From: Dictyophora rubrovolvata
Lineage: Eukaryota; Basidiomycota; Agaricomycetes; Phallales; Phallaceae
Length of the DNA: 64,000 nucleotides
Assembly (NCBI GenBank): GCA_029959195.1
Contig: CP114126.1
Location: 558,001 to 622,000 of the forward strand
Direction: 5' to 3'
In this document: one piece after another, positions 10,938 through 22,881 of the stretch
Layout of the letters: each line of letters begins with the position of its first letter
How positions within the stretch are numbered: the stretch's first letter is position 1
The notes under the pieces: generated by a model
Database searches by the model: none
What the model was told of the DNA's origin: nothing
Seen by the model: only the letters and a program-made list of their open reading frames with translations
Translations under genes and position numbers: made by a program

Positions 10938-13900
10938 ATGACAGACGAACAAGCCACTCTTACTCAACCTGCTACTGCACCAACTTCCCAAAAGAAAGAG
11001 GAGAAGAGACCCTCTACTGGAGGCGGTCATCGTTCCAAAAAATCTAATGCTTCCAGGTCTAACGCAGGTCCCGCCAACGCCGGTAATTCAGCAGGTGGTG
11101 GTCCCAGACCGTCCTCCCGAGGTAGCAACAAGAAGGCTGCAAGCTCCGCTTCGGCCGATACCGCGGACTCGAACAAGAAAAGGGATAGTGAAGCAAAGAA
11201 ATCCAACGATGGCAAGAAGCCAGAGCAACGCAACAACGGCAGCAATGCCAATAATGTCAATAAGACTTCTAACCAGGGACGCACTAGTAACAACGGCGGC
11301 GGCAACAATGGTCACAAGAAAGGCCAATCTCAATCGGCCACTCGTCAAAGTGGAAGCAACTCCAATAATACCTCCAAGGAATCTTCGACGCCTCCTGTTC
11401 CAATTCTAGGCTCTGAAAGTACTGATGCCCTTACCTCTCTTCAGCGCGTGATTACTGACCTAAAATCCATTTCTCCACCTTTTCAACCTCCAGTCGTCTC
11501 CAATTTGCCCCCTACGGCTCCTGTTTTTCATCCCGGTACATTAGGTTTGCCCGCCGCTGCCGCTGCTGCTGCCAAACATCGCAAGGCCGCTTCACTCGGT
11601 GCTCAAGTCAATCCCCCTCCAGTCTTCTCATTGCCGTCTCAACAGTTTTCTCCCATGGCGTCGATGCATGAGGATAATGAAGGTCAACCGTCTTTTGAGG
11701 AAGGCGAGATTTCCGAAGATACCTTCGTCCAGTCCTCTCTCAATCCAAACGCCCCTCGTTTCGCCGCTTTGAATTCTAATCAACAACGTCAAAATGAAGT
11801 ATATGGTCCGTCGGGTCGACCTAAGCTCGCTCCAGCTTTTGTTTTTGGGGCGAGAAGGCGCGCAGCATCCAACGTCCCATTAGGTCCTCCCATTAACGAG
11901 GAAGAAGACGCTGGCTTTCAATTTCCTCAACAGAACCAACAACCTGATTTTACTCTTGAATCATCTGCTCCGTCTAACAACGAACCCCGTGGTCCGCTTC
12001 CCAATATCATGCGAGAACAAGTAAGTCTAGCGAGTCCTAATTTTTTTAGTAGTCCTTTTACAGCCCGTTACAGCTTGCTCTCCAAAGTCAGATCGAGGCT
12101 CTTCAACAGCAGCAACAGCAACTCTTGCATCAGCAGATCGCTTCCAATCAAGTTATGGGTTCCCTCAACATGCACCTTGCTGCTCGTGCCAATGTTCACC
12201 GACGGATCCAAAGCCAGCAAATCCCCAATACTCCCTTGGGTGCAAACTTCAATAACTTCAGCTTGGCAGGACTCGGTCTTCCTGGAGGCATTAATCCTGG
12301 AAACTCCGGTGATGGCCACAGGGGACACGGCAGGCGCCACAGCGTGAATGTTGTTAACCACAGTCGGAATGAGGGCATGTCAGGCTTCCTTCAAGACGAT
12401 TACGACGATGGTTTTCAACCTCCTGCAGCTTTGGGCGGGCACTCGAGACAGGCATCTAGAGCCGGCTTCGGTACGTTTTCTAGTCAAAGAGATCTACATA
12501 TAGTCTGAGTATCATTAGGTGGAGGTGCTGGCAACGTGGTAGGGGATCTTGCTCAAGCACAAGAACAACTTGCTAGCTTGCAGCAGTTCCGTGCTGCTTC
12601 CGGAAATCCCCACCAGCGTATAGCGTCATTCAGCTTTCCCAATATGTTGCCTAATGTTGTGGCTGCTAACATGATGGGACTTAATGCTGGTGGTTATAAT
12701 CTCTTCCAGCAACAGCAACAGTTCCAGGTACTTGATTTCGTTTCTTTTCTTATGGCTGATCTTAACGTCTATCATTTAGATGCAATTACAACAGCAATCT
12801 CAACCACAACGCAAGTCTCTCTTTGCTCCTTACCTCCCCCAGGCCTCGTTACCTCCCCTCCTCGCTGCGGGAAAACTCGTCGTCGGTATCTTGCGTGTCA
12901 ACAAACGTAACCGGTCCGATGCCTACGTAGCTACTGAAGTCCTGGATGCCGATATTTACATCTGTGGTTCCAAAGATCGCAACCGGGCCCTTGAAGGTGA
13001 TGTTGTTGCCGTCGAGTTACTGGATGTCGACGAAGTCTGGGGTACTAAAAAAGAGAAAGAAGAGAAGAAGAGAAAGAAGGAAGAAAATGCCGCTTATGAT
13101 ATCAAAGGTGCACCTGCTCGCAAGAACGACAAGAAAAAGGACGATGTTGAAGTTGAGGGACAGGGATTGACACTGTTTGAAGATGAAGAGTTCGTGAACT
13201 TTTTTAATCACAATGAATGCGTCTTAGTTTAATTCAGAGTTACCGATGAAGTCAAGCCATTGTACGCTGGCCACGTTGTCGCCGTAGTAGAACGTATGCC
13301 CGGTCAGCTCTTCTCCGGAACTTTGGGTCTCCTTCGCCCTTCTTCTGCAGCCACCAAGGAGAAACAAGAAGCTGAACGCCGCGAGCGTGAAGGCGATCGT
13401 GGAGAAGACCTCCGTAGACAACCAAACGAACGGCCCAAAATCGTTTGGTTCAAACCTACGGACAAGCGCGTTCCTCTTATTGCTATACCCACTGAACAAG
13501 CTCCTGCAGACTTCATTCAGAACACTGAAGCTTACAGTAATAGATTATTTGTTGCTTGCATCAAGCGTCATGTGAGTCATTGTACGCTATTGACTAATCT
13601 AAGCGTTCCAATGTTTTTTTCTAGCCCATTAGTTCCCTGCATCCTTTCGGAACTTTGGTCGAGGAGCTCGGACCCATTGGTGACGTTGAAGTTGAGACTA
13701 GTGCCTTGTTGAAAGATTGCAACTTCCCGACTGAAGATTTCCCTGAAAACGTGATTAAATGTCTTCCGCCTGTACCTTGGTCGTAAGCCTTTTATCAACA
13801 TTCCTCCTCTAATACTTTGCTAAAGTAGTACGTTAAGTATTCCGGAGAGGGAATTCGAAAATCGGTTAGATCTGCGCGGAGAAAGGGTCTTCACCATCGA

Positions 13901-15953
13901 TCCTGAGCAATCGAAAGATCTAGATGATGCATTGACTATTAAGCGCAATGAGGATGGTACATATGATGTCGGTGTGCACATTGCAGATGTCTCTCACTTC
14001 GTCAAACCAAATACGGCGCTCGACCGTGATGCTCGCAAAAGGGCTACGTCTGTTTATTTAGTCCAACGCGCTGTTCCTATGTTACCACCCACTCTCAATG
14101 AGGCAATATGTAGCCTTAAGCTAGGCGAAGAGCGACTAGCGTTCTCTGTCATTTTCACCATGACGGACGACGCGCGTGTGCTTAGGAAATGGTTCGGAAA
14201 ATCGGTCGTTAGGTGCGCCCAAAATCTTCCTTCTTCGCTAGAGTATCACTTATTGTTTCTAAGATCGGCCGCCCAGTTGTCTTATAAGAACGTACAAAAC
14301 GTCATTAATGGTCTTCCACTGGGAGACGCCCCCGTACATCCGGACCATGATGCAGCTGCAATTGAACATGACATCAAGCTGCTTCAAGTACGTTCATTAC
14401 GTTATATTTACAGCAAAACTCATGAATCTGTTTTAGAATATCTCAAAGCACCTACGGGAACGGAGATTTGAGCTTGGCGCCTTGGCCCTTGATTCCACGT
14501 CCCTCTCGTTTGATTTGGGTGAGGATGGTATGCCCACAGACTGTGGAATCCGTGGTAAGACGGACGCGAACTCTCTTGTGGAGGAGGTATGTATAGATTG
14601 CTGTGACGATTTAAAACATTCGCTGAGGTGGCTGTAGTTTATGCTGTTGGCCAATATGTCTGTTGCTCAACAAGTTGCATTGCATTTACCGGAGCAAGCA
14701 TTGCTTCGCCGTCACGAGGACCCGAACGAACGTCGCCTGGTAAGTTTTGCTTTTGTGGGGGAATGAACCTAGCCTTAAGCACTGTTTAGACTGCCTTTGC
14801 CCAAAGAGCAGCCCGCCTCGGTTACTCCATGAATACGTCTTCCGCTGAAACCTTGATGAAGTCGATGGAAGCTCTCTCAGACTCTGTTCACAGCCAGATA
14901 ATACACCTTCTATTCCAGAAGGCCATTCCCCGTGCGAAGTACTTCTGTGCTGGTATGCTCGATATCGCAAAATATCAGCATTACGCTCTTAACGCGCCCT
15001 TGTACACTCATTTCACTTCTCCTATCCGTCGATATGCCGATATCATTGTCCATCGTCAACTTGAGTCAATTTTACAAGCCGCAGGCAGCGAACCCAAGTT
15101 CTCTATGGATAGAGATTCCGTCGCGAAGGTCGCTCAGCAGTGTAACATGTATGTAAACTAAGTGCAATTGTTTGAGCTATACGCTGATGCTCCTGTTTTA
15201 GTAAGAAAGAATCTGCACTTCTTGCTCAAGAGCAATCGGCTCATTTGTTCTTGTGCTCTCTTATCTCTGATTTGACTCAACGCTATGGTCCCGTTATCCG
15301 CCAAGCAAAGGTTGTTAATGTTCTCGAGGCAGCGTTTGATGTTTTCGTATCGGAATTTGGTATTGAGAAGCGTGTTCATATTGATCAAATGCCAATAGAT
15401 GTAAGTAACATGCGAAGTTTATCTTGTTATGACATGTGTAGCAACCACGTTATGCAGAACCATGTGTATGATGACCATTCACACACATTGCAAATCTATT
15501 GGTCGGAACGTGACGTTATTTCATGGTTGGCTGAAAACAGCGACGACGAACACCTGAAGAGAGTTAAACAAACTGCCGAGCAACACGCGGCAAAGATGGA
15601 GGTGACCTCTCGCTCCGTTCATGATGAATCTGCTCTTTTCGAAGAGGACGAAGATGAGGTTGTCATTGAACGGACCGAGAAGGTTGATCTTTCCGAATCT
15701 TCCAAGCAGCGTTTACTTTCTCAAGCGAAACTGGAACCTCAGTTCGAAGGTCTTAAAGCAACTACCAACGGGCATCGTATCCAAGAAATCAAGGACCTGC
15801 AAACTGTTCCTGTATGTATCAGCGTGAATTTTCTTATATGTATATTTTTGACCAATTCTTTCTGTCTAGGTTATCATTACAGCCGACCTTACCAAGAGTC
15901 CCCCAGTCATCAAGGTGTACTCTGTCAATCCCTATGCTTCGCAGAAAAAGTAA
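10938..15953 (+). CDS. SSD1: Ssd1/Dis3L2-type RNB-domain RNA-binding protein
   Basis: Fourteen exons (10938-12020, 12074-12470, 12519-12727, 12780-13189, 13238-13571, 13625-13782, 13838-14212, 14264-14387, 14437-14586, 14638-14739, 14790-15148, 15202-15400, 15458-15811, 15870-15953) sum to 1445 residues. A disordered Ser/Asn/Gln-rich N-terminus (about 1-560) precedes two cold-shock-like domains (KLVVGILRVNKRN, GHVVAVVERMPGQLFSGTLG) and the RNB domain (from about residue 865), with DPEQSKDLDDAL, GVHIADVSHFV and YTHFTSPIRRYADI. Fungal Ssd1 binds mRNAs for cell-wall proteins and controls their translation and localisation. All four RNase II acidic positions are present (D885, D891, D893, D894), unlike yeast Ssd1. 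The N-terminus carries four HxRxxS-type sites and an FQFP motif. Donor of exon 4 is the weak gttcgt. Confidence 0.95.
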
Positions 15954-16498
15954 GCTGAAGCCTGACTTGAAGGAATGTGACTATTCGACATTGGAAGAAA
16001 CCCGCTCTCATTTCATTAATTATGTGTTAATTCAATTTCACCATTATGCCTTTTTCTTCGCAAGATCTTCTATGTTTCGCTTCGTTTTTATGTGGATTTC
16101 GTTCTATAGCCACTCCCATTTTCAGGTTTCGATGTGGATGTAAGACCGAGTGCTCGATTCTTATTCCGAGTGTTATCATAAGTCTACAACGCCATATGTC
16201 AAAAGCCTTTGATAGTTTTGCTCATAATTTAATATTTTTCCTTCACTTTTCGTGGAGGAAGGTTTTTAATATAATTGTAATGCCAGTATTTTTGTGTGGA
16301 ATTTGAGTTAAGATTCTTCGTCGCGGGATAATAAAAGGAGGAAAGCTTCAATGCAGAGTACTTGAGGATGAAACTGCTTTGTTTGCTGGAATGCTCGGCG
16401 CTCCGTTTTTGGGCGCCTCCTTCATACCCCTCCGAATGCCAGGTACCCGGTCTCCTTGAAAGGTTTTGGCTCACTGCACTTCCTTTCAGGTTAACACC
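15954..16498. other. Spacer between SSD1 and RRN7
   Basis: About 545 bases, T-rich, taken up by the SSD1 3' UTR and the RRN7 promoter. Open frames here are short and match no family I know. No repeats or RNA gene were recognised. Confidence 0.5.
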
Positions 16499-18763
16499 AT
16501 GGTACGCAAGTGTCCTGTTTGCAGATCAAAGGAATGGCATAAACAGCCTTCGAGTGGGTTGCTTATTTGTGGAGAAGGGCACATTCTTCAGGTAAGTACA
16601 GATGTGCTATCTTGTATTAACACTTGAGACCTTGTTAAAATTTTTTTGCAGAACTACAGGAATGAAACGAGCGAGCGTACGGAATTTGGACCTCATACGA
16701 TGAGGCAACGCTATTTAAAAAAGTTACAAGAGAAAAGATCAGGTATTAAAGAAGATGAAATACGTGCGCAAAGAGTCGTTTCTATTCCTAGTGTCGCCGC
16801 TTGAACTAATCTTGGTGACTACTTAGGGTATTATGGACCTCAAGCTCGATATTTATATTTTGAAACCCTGCAGCTCATTCTACGCATGCAGATTTCGTTT
16901 CTGATGAAGGAATGGAATTTACCTGGTGACTTTGAGGTATGCCTGCGGGAGATTTTTTCGTCGTGTTTTGTCGATTCAAAGAAATGATATACTATTGTTA
17001 GCTGATTTGTCGTGATATTTGGGCACTACATTTGAATTTATTACGTCGACCCCCGCAACCGGAGCCTCATCTAGTTCAACAAGATAGAATCACAGCTCAA
17101 GATGATGTAGGGCAAGTAGACGACAAGGGGCGGAGTTCCTCATCTGACTTGGACGAAGAAGACACGGACAAGAAGGTACAAGAAAGTGAATTGGCCAGCC
17201 TCCTTAACGACATGTCCGAATTCGAATCCTCCGATGACGAAGATCCTGATAGGGTCGACTTTATCGGTACCATGCACCCTGCTCGACATAATTTGCAAAA
17301 CGAAGACGAAAATCCTGCAGGAAATATCGCAGTCCTGATACTTGCCTGCTGGTTGATTCGAGTTCCTGTAATGTATATTGATTTCATTCGGTAAGCAGAA
17401 ATTCAATAATTGGAAAATGGAAACGGTTTGATTAATCAATTTAAATATTAATATTTATACTATTGCTTTTCTTTTCCTTTTGAATTGGCCCTGATATATA
17501 GGTTGATTGAGGCATACAAACTTCCATACCTAGAGGCTGTACGGTTACTGCCAGAGGGGTTGACTAGATATCTAACACAAGCAAGTAAAAACAATCTCAG
17601 CCCTTCTGTAAGCATTAAGGAGTCTTGTTAGTGTTGTTGAAACACGGATTTTTAATTAAGTTTGGACAGAATCCGCCGAGTGTACCAGGATTACACGAGG
17701 TGACATCCCGCTTGGCTAAGCGTGTGTGGACGAGAAACGGAGTCCATGTCGCGGAAATGAACACGGGTTGGGTGTTATGGAGAATTGTAAAGAGAATGGG
17801 TGGTGATTGTAAGTGATATTTTTCTGAGATTTTTTTAAAAAAGGGACGAAATAGAAATAAAATGACGTGAGCAGCGACGATATATAAAATGGCTAAAATG
17901 ATGGCTGGCGAACTCAATTTACCGTTGACGCTGAATCCGAAATTAGCACCGGAATTGATTCGGGAGGGAAGGACGAATGGAAGGCGGATGAATAGCGATA
18001 ATTCGCCGGCGGAGGTTTCTCTGATGGCTGTGGTGATCTTGGTGTTGAAGCTGAAGTATGACTTTGCAAAAAGTGCCAGGTGAGACCCTTAAAAAGCAAA
18101 TGGCCAGGAATGATTTTGTTGATTTTTTTTTTTGGCGTGAACTTGAAGCGATGATACGGAAAGCGGGAGGATATTGATACCAATAGCAGAGGAGAACCAG
18201 GACCCGATATTTTTGAATTGTGGGAAAGAGCTGTAAGTGGCACACGCACACACACGCAATTTGGAGCTGGGGACTGAATGCACGTGCGTTGAAACAAATA
18301 GAACTATGAATGAACTGGATGATGAAGAGATGGACGGCTACCTAGACTTCTGTGAACTAGCATTGTTGGCCCGGAGAAAGGAAGATAAAAGTAAATTCAC
18401 TTTTTTCTGTGTTATCTGGTTTAATATTTACATGCTATCCCTGCAGCGGTGGCAGAGTTTTTCCCAAAACCACTAGCGAACAAGAACCAAAACAAAAATA
18501 GCAGCAACATGTCGCCGGAGTCAGACAAACTGACGTCGGCGGCAACCATTTGCTTGACTGATCGGGATGTTGCCGGGCGAATTAGCATATTTCATCTTGC
18601 CGGCTCTGGGGGAACATTGCCGGAGCCCTTTCTGACAGTCCTCGGGGTCGCGGCACGGTTCGTTGGTGTCGGACTAGAAGAATTGGGTCGTGTTATTGAA
18701 CAGTTTGAGAGACGATTAGTCAGGTTTCGTAGTCGTGACCCCGAAAATCGATCGTTTTCCTAA
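16499..18763 (+). CDS. RRN7: RNA polymerase I core-factor subunit Rrn7 (TAF1B/TFIIB-like)
   Basis: Ten exons (16499-16591, 16652-16742, 16827-16936, 17002-17390, 17502-17607, 17661-17808, 17875-18079, 18149-18232, 18302-18390, 18447-18763) give 543 residues. The N-terminal zinc ribbon reads MVRKCPVCRSKEW and LICGEGHILQNYRNE (Cys5, Cys8, Cys24, His28), typical of Rrn7. Then come YFETLQLILRMQ and LICRDIWALHLNLL, an acidic linker, and cyclin-like folds with IAVLILACWLIRVPVMYID and LNLPLTLNPKLAPELI. Rrn7 recruits Pol I to the rDNA promoter. The join between exons 2 and 3 is uncertain: a second donor at about 16793 would add some 17 residues. Confidence 0.87.
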
Positions 18764-18944
18764 CCGGGCTGGTGCTAATCCTGACCCCACTGCTGTCCTT
18801 TCTTTTTTCCAAGCCGCCCCTTCCCTCCCCTCCCCTCCCCTCCCTTGTCGCCATGTCCATTCGCTTCTGATCTTTTACTTTCTCATCGTATCCTCGCTGT
18901 TTCATTATTTCACCTTGTTGTCACCCCCCGGAAAAGACAGACAA

Positions 18945-21207
18945 ATGAACCCTTTTGTTAGCATTTTCCAGCCTCGTCGTCGACGTGGTTCACGTTCACA
19001 AACAGTCACTCTTCCAACCGCAACTGACTCCTTGTCATCCTCCTCCGATGGATCTGTCCCAACCCCGGAGGACGATCCAGACTTGTCCGCTCGCTCTTCA
19101 ACTCGTTTTGCGAATTGGTTGAGATCTTCTTCATCCTCCTCTTCCTCCAAGTCATCAACCTCATCCTCAAGGCCAAAGCCACCTCCTGCAACCGCTCCTT
19201 TGTCGCCTCCTCCCTTGCCCCCTCCACAGGAGTCTTCTACTCCCTCAGACTCTGACTCAGACGACGATGACGATGACCGCGACAATTACGGGGACGATGA
19301 CACCACCCTCACCGAAGCTACACCGCTGTCGCTTCCTAGACCCCCTCCCATTCCAGCCAGCTCTTCTGTGCGCGCTTCTTCTCGTTCACCAGGTCGCTCA
19401 GGTCGCTCTCCTCGCCCTCTTCCCCATCAGTCTCATCAGAATTTGCGGGATATCACTTTATCCGCTATAAACCAACGCCCACCGTGTCCTCCATTTGTTC
19501 ACGCTCCTTCCGGTCCAGTGTTTCCTCGGTCATCCAACTCCTCGCGATTACTTCCTGTTGTTCAGACAACCCGTATTGTTCTTCATAAAACGAATATCAT
19601 TCGTCGTCTTGAGGCCAAGTCCCTGACCCCCGTGGAACATAAGAGCATAGCACCGTTTTACAACCGCTCCAAAGACAGCCACGGCGTGTTCAGCACGCGT
19701 CGCCGCTTAGATCTCGAAGATGTTTCTGATCTGAAAGATGCAAAACGTGTACAGGATTTCAGCTATGGTCTTCAACGCTGGATTAACCGCCCTTGCTTCG
19801 AGGAACGCTGTGTAGCATGGTACTGGGACTCCGATGGAAAGGAAATCGTCCACAAACAAATTCAAGGATCGGGAAAAGCGGTAGCATTGCTTGAATTTTC
19901 AGAAGGATTGGAGGTTATGGCAGGTTTTGGTTTGTTCCCAGCCGGTAAGCCAAAAAAATTGTAGTTTCCGACCCAATTCACAAACTCTCTCTCATGATTT
20001 TGGATTTTGATAATCAACAGAGTTTTCGCGCCGGCTTTCCGTTGTTCCCCCAGTTCCCCGTTTGGATATTCAGATAACTGGTTCTTCGACTCCTTCCCCT
20101 GGACCTCCTACGCCCAAGAATGCCCCTCCTTTAACTTCAGCGCGCAAGACGATGCGGTTTACCCCTGTTGCTTTACCTCCGGATGATGATGACGGTGACG
20201 ATGTTCCTCTTGGGATTCACTTTACAAAACGTGGAGAGAAAGGACGTGAAGAAAAGAAGAAAAAGGCTCTGGCCGAGGGGGTCATTAAGGCACGGATGAG
20301 AGCGGATGCCGTTAGAACTGGTGCAGCTGACAGAGATGATTTGCACGATAGACGACAAACATATTCCCGACCTACATATGATTCGCATGCCAGCTTCTTA
20401 AAGTCGGAACCTGCAAAACAGGATCCGCATATGTCAGACACTACAAGGAAACCGTCTAGTATACGTAGCAACACTACCTGGAATAGTGACATTTCAAAAC
20501 AACAATGGTCGTCTTCTACATACCTTTCCCCCCCTACTCCCCCTACATTCGCAGATTTGGAGGGAACTAAAAACCAACGACGGGTATCCATGCTCGGCTC
20601 TGCGTCTGACATAGGGGTGTCAAGTTCGCAATCCCGCTCCAGTAGGGTTTTCACCCCTCCACCATCATCTCCATCTATCCCAGTGTCCTCATTTCCTATG
20701 ATTCACACCATGCCCATGTACCCTCTTCAGATGCAGCCTGTGATTCCTGTGTTTATGCAACCAGGATTCATAGCCCCACCATCACCACCCAGTTTTAATC
20801 GTTATCCTTTACCCTCACCTCCTCCTATTCGAGCTGGATTACCTGTTAGTCGAAGCGCAGAACGTTTAGCACCTGCTCCACAATCGGCATATTCTAATGG
20901 GAGACCATTGGCCTCTGCGAGACGGGCGACCGCAGGTCCCGAGGATATGAGGCAAATGGTAGAACAAATGAAACGAAGTGGATTGCACAAGGAACTTCCA
21001 GGGCGGTCACCACTTTCAAAGACGACGGATAATTCGAGACCTAATGGACAAGGTCGAGAGGATCGGAGTCAAGTACACCATAGGCTTGCGTCGGATTCAC
21101 GATCTCAGAGTGGAAGAACAGACCATGCGAAACGGTTCAGTCGCATGCCATCTACTCCTTCCCTGCCATCCAAGCAGCCATCCACCGCTCTGTTTATTTC
21201 ACGATGA
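18945..21207 (+). CDS. Long disordered Ser/Pro-rich protein of unknown function
   Basis: Exons 18945-19944 and 20021-21207 give 728 residues. I do not recognise a family. The first 220 residues are runs of Ser, Pro and Asp with an acidic stretch (SDSDSDDDDDD). A more ordered segment follows at about 225-340 (RIVLHKTNIIRRLEAKSLTPVEHKSI, YGLQRWINRPCFEERCVAWYWD, ALLEFSEGLEVMAGF), which is the likely conserved core. After a Pro-rich linker there is a charged helix (REEKKKKALAEGVIKARMRADA) and a second Pro/Ser-rich tail. The start is taken at 18945 because upstream in-frame codons overlap a T/C-rich leader. It could be a scaffold or regulator; no enzyme motif is seen. Confidence 0.65.
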
Positions 21208-21797
21208 CTTCTCCCCTTGTCATTATTGTTCATCATCTTTTCTTTCTTTCTTTAGGTACATGCAGTTATACTTTTCTTAAACAAACCTCCTGCATGTCGT
21301 GTTTTTATTAGCCAGGATGCGGTTATTTGTTATTTGTTGTTTGTTTTCCACATCCCTCTTTTTTTTTTTTTTTTGCTCTTGAACTTTGTTGGACGATACG
21401 CTATGGACACTCTTAATTGTTTTTTTTTTTTTACCCTTCGACCCCAACCTCATTTTATTTAATCACTTCTGGCATTTTTCGGACAAATCATCAAGCAAAT
21501 CATACACATACAGTTTTTTCTTCTTTCACTTGCTACAAGCATGCTTTTTTATTACTTTTGCAAAGGTTTCTTTTTTCAAGGCTCTTCTATTTTTTTTTGT
21601 TTCCAGAGACTATTATTGTTTATACAATTAACACGCGTCAATGTTTTTGTATCATGGAATTTCAAAGAATGTTCTCGTGTTCCTTGTACGGCACGAGGTT
21701 ATATACGCCAAAAACTCATGATAATACAAAACGAAAATAATGAAAAGAAAATGACTCGCAGAGAGGGTGGTATCGTAGATTACTGTTATTGCGGGTT
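21208..21797. other. T-rich spacer between two convergent genes
   Basis: Holds several T tracts (around 21360, 21420 and 21590) and the 3' ends of the upstream disordered-protein gene and of the CENP-A gene on the other strand. No coding potential beyond chance is visible. Confidence 0.5.
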
Positions 21798-22609
21798 TTA
21801 AAACATAGGTCCGCGGATCCGTCTAGCCAATTGAATGTCGCGCTGCATCAGGGTAACACGTTTGGCGTGAATAGCACATAGATTTCTACGTGAGAAAAGA
21901 AACATAAGAGATTGTTCTGTCTCTTAGAAGCAGATTTAAAAAAGGAAAATGCACTCACGCATCCTCGAAAAGGTGAACGAGGTAAGCCTCCGTCGCTTCT
22001 TGTAAAGCTAAAATAGCGGAGGTCTGCCAACGCAATCCTAGATCACCATACTCTTGTTCGTCCGTAATCATGTTCATAGCGATTTCTCGAACCTGAAGAA
22101 ATAGAAGAATGTCTTTTTTGAGAGCTGTTTCTGAAAGAAAAGCACCACAAATCAACGTGTATGAAAACTCACTACGCGAGAGAAAGGTAGTTTACGAAGC
22201 AATAAGTCTGTGCTCTTCTGGTATTTGCGGATTTCTCGTAACGCGACAGTTCCGGGCCGGAACCGTTTCTTTTTTCTTGTTGGTTCTTCATCATCAGCGG
22301 GATCTTGTTCCTGCGCTTTTTGTTTCTGCTTTTGCCGTTGCTTTGGCCCTTGATTCTGTCTTTGGGTTGGGTTCTGGCCCCGAGTGGATGGAGCTGTATG
22401 CCAATTCAAGCAGTGAGACTAAGATGCGCGGAATGCGTTCTTAGAACGCATTACATACCGGAATAATCTGCAGCTCTAGACAAACCGGGGGGTGCAATTC
22501 CACCAGTGCTCTTTCGAGCCGTACTCTTCTTTTTAGGTTTAACGGGAGACTTTTGCGGGCTGCTATCGTCGCCGCCAGATTCACCCCGTCGCTGAACTGC
22601 AGAAACCAT
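21798..22609 (-). CDS. CSE4: Centromeric histone H3 variant CENP-A
   Basis: Exons 22459-22609, 22173-22393, 21959-22092 and 21798-21885 give 197 residues. The histone fold is unmistakable: [54 protein letters not shown] and [30 protein letters not shown] features are the long divergent tail, an extended loop 1 ([16 protein letters not shown] where H3 has FKTDLRFQ) and the non-H3 end GPMF. It marks centromeric nucleosomes for kinetochore assembly. The tail contains [15 protein letters not shown] and YSAPSTRG, close to H3 residues 4-17 and 27-34, followed by a Lys/Gln-rich stretch. Divergent from the Gfd2-like gene with 272 bases between starts. Confidence 0.95.
22432..22452. repeat. Near-perfect palindrome in CENP-A intron 1
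   Basis: Ten-base arms aatgcgttct and agaacgcatt flank a single base. In the CENP-A pre-mRNA the hairpin would begin right after the first five bases of the 5' splice site, so it could mask the donor. Confidence 0.7.
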
Positions 22610-22881
22610 AATAATTACTGTTGAGTAATGGAATTATTGAGAACAAGCAAATAAACAAATAAACAGAAATGGTGGACGAGAAGAGAGGATGTTGAACCCA
22701 CGAACGGGTGGACCGAACCATTAGTTACGTAAGGAAAGCGCTCGAATAACGGCAGCGAAATGGGCCCAGGCTGGTAATAAACACAAGGGCGGTCCTTCAG
22801 TGGACAACACATGTTCGATTGTGTTCCTTCTTAGTAATCCGACTATTTTTTTTTGTTCTGTTTTCTTCGACGACCTGCGAC

